DNA of 64,000 nt from Rossellomorea vietnamensis (lineage in GTDB: Bacteria; Bacillota; Bacilli; Bacillales; Bacillaceae_B): contig NZ_CP104558.1 of NCBI RefSeq assembly GCF_025398035.1, forward strand, positions 930,001-994,000, given 5' to 3'. Of this stretch, positions 59,032 through 64,000 are shown piece after piece. Positions within the stretch are counted from its first letter, which is position 1. Each line of letters opens with the position of its first letter. The notes under the pieces were generated by a model. The model searched no databases, was not told where the DNA came from, and worked only from the letters and a program-made list of their open reading frames with translations. The position numbers and the translations under genes are program-made.

Positions 59032-59060
59032 AGTATATAATCTAAAAAAGCAGATTGCAA
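59032..59060 (-). promoter_or_regulatory. Sigma-A type promoter of fapR-plsX-fabD-fabG
   Basis: The minus-strand TTGCAA (59055-59060) and TATACT (59032-59037) are 17 bp apart. The -35 overlaps the 3' arm of the recG terminator, and the FapR operator starts 4 bases after the -10. Confidence 0.82.
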
Positions 59061-59080
59061 GAAATAATCTCACAATCTGC
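59044..59080 (-). terminator. Intrinsic terminator after recG
   Basis: The stem GCAGATTG with CAATCTGC (59073-59080 and 59050-59057) is followed by six T on the minus strand (plus A at 59044-59049). It starts 5 bases past the recG stop, and part of it is reused as the fapR -35. Confidence 0.85.
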
Positions 59081-59084
59081 CTTT

Positions 59085-61136
59085 CTAGTCCAGCTTCTCA
59101 CCCTCTAATATTCCCGACCCGGATAAATACTCCCTGAGCGGTTCAAACTCTGGATCACTCCAGAATTGAGAGGATGCGATCAACGCTTGAGCATCGTCCC
59201 TTGCTACTTCCAGCGCACGGTAGTCGTGCACCATGTCTGCAACCTTAAACTCCGGGAGCCCACTCTGCTTTCTGCCGAAAAAGTCACCTGGACCCCTCAG
59301 TTCGAGATCTTTTTCACTAAGGACAAAACCATCATTCGTTTCTGTCATGATTTTCATACGCTCTTTCCCGACTTCGGTCTTCGGTTCCGCAAGGAGGATA
59401 CAGTACGATTGATGTTCCCCACGCCCTACCCTTCCTCTCAGTTGATGAAGCTGACTCAACCCGAATCGTTCAGCATCATAGATGAGCATGAAGGTAGCAT
59501 TGGGCACGTTCACACCGACCTCGACCACCGTGGTGGAAACAAGCACTTGAAGGTGGTTGGCACTGAATTCCCTCATGACTCCATCCTTATCCTCGGGATG
59601 AAGTCTCCCGTGCATCAGACCGACTTTGTAACGTCCTTCAAAATAGTGAACCAATTGATTGTAGACATCGATGGCATTTTGCACATCCAGTTTGTCAGAC
59701 TCCTCGATCAATGGACAAATCACATAAGCCTGGCGTCCCTGGTCTAACTCCTTATCCATAAACGAAAGGACCCTGGATAGCATATCCGCTTTCGCCCAAT
59801 AGGTTTCTATCGACTTCCTTCCGGCAGGCATCTGATCGATGATACTCACATCCATCTCACCAAATACGGTGATGGCAAGTGTTCTCGGAATCGGAGTCGC
59901 TGTCATGAATAATACATCAGGACTTTCCCCTTTTTCCCTGAGGACCCTTCTTTGATTGACACCAAACCTGTGCTGTTCATCGGTGACCACGAGGCCCAGA
60001 TGCTTGAATTCGACTTCATCCTGTATGAGGGCATGGGTACCAATGAGAATATCAATCTCGCCCTCTTTCAATTTATCCAGTAAAAGACGACGCTTCTTCC
60101 CTTTTACAGAGCTGGTTAAAAGGGCAACGGAAAGCCCCATCGTCCCCAGCAGTTCGCTGAGGGAATTCGCATGCTGCTCTGCAAGTATTTCTGTCGGGAC
60201 CATTAATGCTCCCTGATAACCCGCTGTTACACTTGAATACAGCGCAATGGCGGAAACGACCGTCTTACCGGAACCCACATCCCCTTGAAGAAGTCGATTC
60301 ATGCGATACGGAGATTTCATATCTGCTGAAATCTCATTCACGACCCGTTTTTGCGCATCAGTCAACGGAAATGGTAAAGAATCAATGAATGATTTGACTT
60401 TCTCCAAATCATATTGTTGAGACATGCCGCTTGAATGTTCCCTTTCGAACTTTCTCAGTGCCTGCATCTTCAACTGAAACAACAGGAATTCTTCATAAAC
60501 AAACCGCCTTCTTGCCTGCTTCATATCTTCGGTGGAATCAGGAAAGTGAAGATGATACAGGGCATCTTTCCGACTTGAAAGCTTATACTTTTCCATTAAA
60601 TGGACCGGGAGATTCTCATGGATCAGATGACCGTAATCATTAAAAGCCTTCTTGATGAATTTCCTGAGTGTATTGTTTTTCACTGAGCCTTTCAAGGAAT
60701 ATACAGGTTCAAAATCCCCCTGTTTATCATGAGGGCCCGATTGAAAATATTGGGCCGTAATGATTTGCCTGTTTTTATCCCATTTTCCAGTCACCGTCAC
60801 CGTATCATGAAGATTGATCTTCTTTTTTAAGTAAGGCTGATTAAAAAACACGGCTTGAACCAGATTCCTCCCTACGAGAATCCGCATGGTCAAACGTGAT
60901 TTCTTTCTCCCATAAAACATCAGTGCTGGTTCCGAATGAACTTTCCCCTCGACCGTGACGCGTTCATCATGAGCTACTTCTTCCAGGTCCCTAAGCCGGT
61001 AATCCTCATAGCGGTAAGGCAGGTATTCTAACAGATCCAGAACGGAATGTATCCCCATTGCATTCAGCTGTAAAGCTGTTTCTTCACCAATCCCCTTAAT
61101 GTTCTGGATTGTCAGTCCTTCATTACGAGTCTTCAC
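59085..61136 (-). CDS. recG: ATP-dependent DNA helicase RecG
   Basis: This 683-residue helicase rescues stalled replication forks and processes branched DNA. It has an N-terminal wedge/OB domain (about 1-230), Walker A GDVGSGKT, a DEQHRFG motif (DEAH-type), TATPIPRTLAITVFGEMD and the RecG-specific C-terminal region LRGRVGRGEHQSYCILL, then KDLELRGPGDFFGRKQSG. It overlaps the sdaAA end by 14 bases. Length equals B. subtilis RecG within a residue or two. Confidence 0.97.
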   Translation of the reverse strand: MKTRNEGLTIQNIKGIGEETALQLNAMGIHSVLDLLEYLPYRYEDYRLRDLEEVAHDERVTVEGKVHSEPALMFYGRKKSRLTMRILVGRNLVQAVFFNQPYLKKKINLHDTVTVTGKWDKNRQIITAQYFQSGPHDKQGDFEPVYSLKGSVKNNTLRKFIKKAFNDYGHLIHENLPVHLMEKYKLSSRKDALYHLHFPDSTEDMKQARRRFVYEEFLLFQLKMQALRKFEREHSSGMSQQYDLEKVKSFIDSLPFPLTDAQKRVVNEISADMKSPYRMNRLLQGDVGSGKTVVSAIALYSSVTAGYQGALMVPTEILAEQHANSLSELLGTMGLSVALLTSSVKGKKRRLLLDKLKEGEIDILIGTHALIQDEVEFKHLGLVVTDEQHRFGVNQRRVLREKGESPDVLFMTATPIPRTLAITVFGEMDVSIIDQMPAGRKSIETYWAKADMLSRVLSFMDKELDQGRQAYVICPLIEESDKLDVQNAIDVYNQLVHYFEGRYKVGLMHGRLHPEDKDGVMREFSANHLQVLVSTTVVEVGVNVPNATFMLIYDAERFGLSQLHQLRGRVGRGEHQSYCILLAEPKTEVGKERMKIMTETNDGFVLSEKDLELRGPGDFFGRKQSGLPEFKVADMVHDYRALEVARDDAQALIASSQFWSDPEFEPLREYLSGSGILEGEKLD

Positions 61137-62016
61137 GTTTATTCAGGGAAACCCCAAAGATTTTCGCTTCAAGCTCTCTTCCTGTCGGCGTAGCCGCCAG
61201 TCCCCCTTGAGCCGTTTCACGAAGCGCAACCGGCATGGTTTGACCGATTTTGTACATGGCATCGATCACTTCATCACACGGAATACGGCTCGTAATACCT
61301 GCAAGAGCCATATCCGCCGCAACCATGGCATTGGCAGCTCCCATCGCATTTCGTTTCACACAAGGCACTTCCACCAGTCCCGCAACAGGATCACATACCA
61401 GACCCAGCATGTTCTTTAATGTGATCGCCATGGCTTCTGCTGATTGACCAGGGGTCCCACCGGCCATCTCCACGATGGCAGCAGCGGCCATCCCGCTTGC
61501 GGATCCCACTTCAGCCTGACAGCCGCCAGCCGCACCTGAGATGGAAGCGTTATTCGCCACCACGAAACCAAAGGCACCGGATGCAAATAAAAAGCGTATC
61601 ATCTCATCTTTAGTCGGATTCAACTTATTCTTAACAGCAAACAGTGTTCCGGGAACCACTCCGGCAGATCCTGCAGTAGGAGTAGCACAAATCGTTCCCA
61701 TCGCTGCATTCACTTCGTTCGTTGCCACTGCTTTACTCACCGCATCCAAAATCGTATCACCACACAGGGAACGACCTGAATCAATGTATTTCTGTAATAA
61801 CACGGCATCGCCGCCAGTAAGTCCTGAATGGGACTTGACCCCTTCGAGACCCCTGGCTACTGCCTGCTCCATCACTTCCAGGTTTTTCTCCATCTGACTA
61901 TAAACCTGTTCAAATGTCTTTCCCGTAAACTCGATTTCCTGTTCGATCATAATGTCAGAAATTTTCTTGTTCTGACTTTCTGCAAGTTCAACCAATTCTG
62001 CAACATTTCGAAACAT
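61123..62016 (-). CDS. sdaAA: L-serine dehydratase, iron-sulfur, alpha subunit
   Basis: This 297-residue subunit with SdaAB converts L-serine to pyruvate and ammonia using a [4Fe-4S] cluster. Candidate cluster cysteines are in GRSLCGDTI, MGTICATPTAG, GAAGGCQAEVGSASG and LVCDPVAGLVEVPCVKRN. It follows sdaAB by 46 bases. The C-terminus overlaps recG. Length is typical of the split enzyme. Confidence 0.97.
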   Translation of the reverse strand: MFRNVAELVELAESQNKKISDIMIEQEIEFTGKTFEQVYSQMEKNLEVMEQAVARGLEGVKSHSGLTGGDAVLLQKYIDSGRSLCGDTILDAVSKAVATNEVNAAMGTICATPTAGSAGVVPGTLFAVKNKLNPTKDEMIRFLFASGAFGFVVANNASISGAAGGCQAEVGSASGMAAAAIVEMAGGTPGQSAEAMAITLKNMLGLVCDPVAGLVEVPCVKRNAMGAANAMVAADMALAGITSRIPCDEVIDAMYKIGQTMPVALRETAQGGLAATPTGRELEAKIFGVSLNKREDS

Positions 62017-62062
62017 GTAAATAACCTCCTCTTTATGTAAACGCTATCATTATTGTAATGGA

Positions 62063-62725
62063 TTAATCGGAAATCCGTGTTACTTGTGTAATGTTCGGCA
62101 GTGATGTCAATTCGATTATCACCGCTTCATCTATCGGTTGATCGACCTCGATGGTCATCAACGCCATTTGACCTTTTTCTTTCCGGGATACATCCATATG
62201 CCCGATGTTCAGTTGATGCTTGGCAATGACGTTGGAGACCGATGCAATCGCTCCGAACCGGTCATCATGGACGACAAGTATGGCGGGATGATGGCCAGAG
62301 AGTTTAAGTTCGAAGCCGTTAAGTTCAATGATTTCAACTTTCCCTCCACCAATCGAAATACCGACCAATTCGATTTCACCTTGATCATCTCCCATACGGA
62401 TGCGGGCTGTATTCGGATGATCCGTGATGGCATCTTCTTCTTGAAATTTGATCTTTATCCCTTTTTTCTTAGCTACATTGATCGATTCGATAATTCGTTC
62501 ATCATATGTATCATAATCAAGGATACCGCCTACAATGGCTACGTCTGTTCCATGGCCCTTATATGTTTTTGCAAACGACCCATAAAAGGAGATCGTCGCC
62601 CATTTGGGTTCCCGGCGAAACAGGTTTCTCGCTATTCTTCCTATTCTGGCAGCACCAGCCGTATGAGAACTGGATGGCCCAATCATCACAGGACCGATAA
62701 TATCAAATACACTTTTGTATTTCAT
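62063..62725 (-). CDS. sdaAB: L-serine dehydratase, iron-sulfur, beta subunit
   Basis: This 220-residue subunit begins with a serine dehydratase beta domain (FDIIGPVMIGPSSSHTAGAA) and ends with an ACT domain (about 148-220, HPAILVVHDDRFGAIASVSN), which may bind serine as a regulator. It pairs with SdaAA just downstream. A hairpin without a T-run lies upstream, after fakA. Confidence 0.97.
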   Translation of the reverse strand: MKYKSVFDIIGPVMIGPSSSHTAGAARIGRIARNLFRREPKWATISFYGSFAKTYKGHGTDVAIVGGILDYDTYDERIIESINVAKKKGIKIKFQEEDAITDHPNTARIRMGDDQGEIELVGISIGGGKVEIIELNGFELKLSGHHPAILVVHDDRFGAIASVSNVIAKHQLNIGHMDVSRKEKGQMALMTIEVDQPIDEAVIIELTSLPNITQVTRISD

Positions 62726-62778
62726 GACTTTTCCCCCTTACCTAACATCCGATTCATACTACCATTCTAACATAATTG

Positions 62779-62812
62779 AAGGGGACAAACTCCTTTTAGA
62801 GCTGCCCCCTTC
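62779..62812 (-). other. Stable hairpin between fakA and sdaAB
   Basis: The minus-strand AAGGGG and CCCCTT arms with inner CTC/GAG pairing form a hairpin 10 bases past the fakA stop. It is not followed by a T-run (CAATTATG follows), so it is not a standard terminator. It might protect or process the mRNA. Confidence 0.4.
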
Positions 62813-62821
62813 CTTTAATCC

Positions 62822-64000
62822 TTATTCAACTGAGAATATATAGGAGTAAAGTGGTTGTTTACCATTATGAACTTCCACTTCTACATCTTCATAGTGTTGT
62901 TCCACATACTCTCTGAGTGACTCAACATCCTCTTCGGTCACATCTTCACCGTATAGAATCGTCAAGATCTCAGAGTCAGCATCAAGCATTGTCTCCAACA
63001 GAGTTTGAGCAGACTTTTGACGGTCGGAATCCGAAACGACAATCTTGCCTTCTTCAATTCCCATAAAGTCATCTTTTGAAATCGAAACGCCATCGATGGA
63101 CGTATCTCTCACAGCAAATGTGACTTGACCCGTTTTCACCTGTTTCGACGCCTCGGTCATCAACTGCTTATTGTCTTCAACAGAAGCTGATGGATTAAAG
63201 GCAAGTAACGCAGCCATTCCCTGCGGTACGGTCTTCGTCGGGACAACGGCTACTTCCATTTCAAGAACCTCAGCTGCTTGTTCGGCAGCCATGATGATGT
63301 TCTTATTATTCGGCATGATGATGACTTTCTTCGCATTCACTTCTTCTACAGCTTTCACGATATCCTCCGTACTCGGATTCATCGTCTGACCGCCTTCGAT
63401 CACAGAAGTTGCGCCGATGCTCTTAAATAATTCGGCAATCCCTTCACCCATAGATACAGTCACGATGGCAAAGTCGACTTCCTTGACCGGAGTCGGGGCT
63501 TCTGCTACAGCAGGCTTGGATTCTCCTACAATGCTGCTGTGCTGCTGTCTCATGTTTTCAATTTTAATATTGATGAGACTTCCGTATTGATGTCCATACG
63601 TCAATACATCCCCCGGCTGTTCGGAGTGGATATGTACTTTGGCTAATTCATCGTCACTGATGACAAGCAATGAATCACCGAACTTGCTTAAATCCTGGCG
63701 AAAGTCTTCTTCTACAAATGACTGTTTATCATTTTCGAATCGGACCATGAATTCTGTACAATATCCAAATTCAATATCTTCTGTACTCATGAAATCCTGT
63801 GCCGCCTTATGATGCTCTGCACTAACAAGATCATTCATGGATGGCAGTGACGCCTGATCGGAAACCTTTTCCCCTTTTAGTTCTGCAAGGAACCCTTCAT
63901 ACACGAACAGAAGTCCCTGACCGCCACTATCGACTACTCCCACTTCCTTCAATACAGGAAGTAAATCAGGTGTACGATTCAATGAAGCCTGCGCTTCGTC
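62822..64000 (-). CDS. fakA: FakA (YloV), fatty acid kinase ATP-binding subunit, C-terminal part
   Basis: The open frame reaches the window edge (392 codons visible; the family is about 550). Upstream codons at the edge read DEAQAS with no stop, so this is the C-terminal portion. LLPVLKEVGVVDSGGQGLLF is the end of the DAK2 (DhaL-like) ATP-binding domain. A middle and C-terminal domain follow (VTVSMGEGIAELFKSIGATS, IMPNNKNIIMAAEQAAEV). FakA with FakB phosphorylates fatty acids for PlsX/PlsY-linked phospholipid synthesis. The gene lies near plsX-fabD, a related pathway. Confidence 0.93.
   Translation of the reverse strand, partial: DEAQASLNRTPDLLPVLKEVGVVDSGGQGLLFVYEGFLAELKGEKVSDQASLPSMNDLVSAEHHKAAQDFMSTEDIEFGYCTEFMVRFENDKQSFVEEDFRQDLSKFGDSLLVISDDELAKVHIHSEQPGDVLTYGHQYGSLINIKIENMRQQHSSIVGESKPAVAEAPTPVKEVDFAIVTVSMGEGIAELFKSIGATSVIEGGQTMNPSTEDIVKAVEEVNAKKVIIMPNNKNIIMAAEQAAEVLEMEVAVVPTKTVPQGMAALLAFNPSASVEDNKQLMTEASKQVKTGQVTFAVRDTSIDGVSISKDDFMGIEEGKIVVSDSDRQKSAQTLLETMLDADSEILTILYGEDVTEEDVESLREYVEQHYEDVEVEVHNGKQPLYSYIFSVE

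Overview
The window is a contiguous piece of chromosome from a Bacillaceae bacterium (order Bacillales). Every protein gene reads on the minus strand, so transcription runs from high to low coordinates. Gene content and order follow the Bacillus subtilis yloV (fakA) to tsf segment almost gene for gene, and protein lengths fit that family. Two visible differences from B. subtilis are a signal peptidase gene between rplS and rbgA, and a small extra flagellar-operon gene between flgD and flgE. The genus cannot be fixed from sequence reading alone. No mobile element, prophage, CRISPR array, tRNA or rRNA gene was seen.

In transcription order (right to left): 64000-59085 holds fakA (cut by the window edge), the serine dehydratase pair sdaAB-sdaAA, and recG. 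58992-55403 is the fatty acid and phospholipid block fapR-plsX-fabD-fabG-acpP, behind a promoter carrying an almost ideal FapR operator. 55211-48036 holds rnc, smc, ftsY, ylxM and ffh (RNA processing, chromosome condensation, SRP targeting). 47917-42551 is a translation block: rpsP-khpA, ylqD-rimM-trmD, rplS behind an L19-type leader RNA, then lepB, rbgA and rnhB. 42498-40475 is the unusual ylqG-ylqH pair, which resembles detached FliK and FlhB control domains. 40228-29417 holds sucCD, dprA, topA, trmFO, xerC (codV), hslVU (clpQY) and codY.

28796-1165 is one very long fla/che operon of 32 genes: flgB-flgC-fliE-F-G-H-I-J-ylxF-fliK-flgD-(small gene)-flgE-swrD-fliL-M-Y-cheY-fliO-P-Q-R-flhB-A-F-G-cheB-A-W-C-D-sigD-swrB. 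It encodes the basal body, hook, export gate and ATPase, C-ring, placement GTPases, chemotaxis core and the flagellar sigma factor. Many genes overlap by 4-20 bases, which suggests translational coupling. Rod, hook and switch genes are read first; sigD, which turns on the late flagellar genes, comes near the end. rpsB and tsf (partial) follow with their own promoter.

Most regulatory interest lies between genes. The 620-base codY-flgB gap holds a sigma-A type promoter abutted by a CodY-like box, an unexplained perfect inverted repeat and a second possible promoter. The fapR gap packs a terminator, a promoter and an operator into about 70 bases. The topA leader holds a cre-like site, and rpsB has a foldable leader. 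Several intergenic hairpins share a GGGAC/GTCCC-type core. All start choices, promoters and structures were read by eye without computation.
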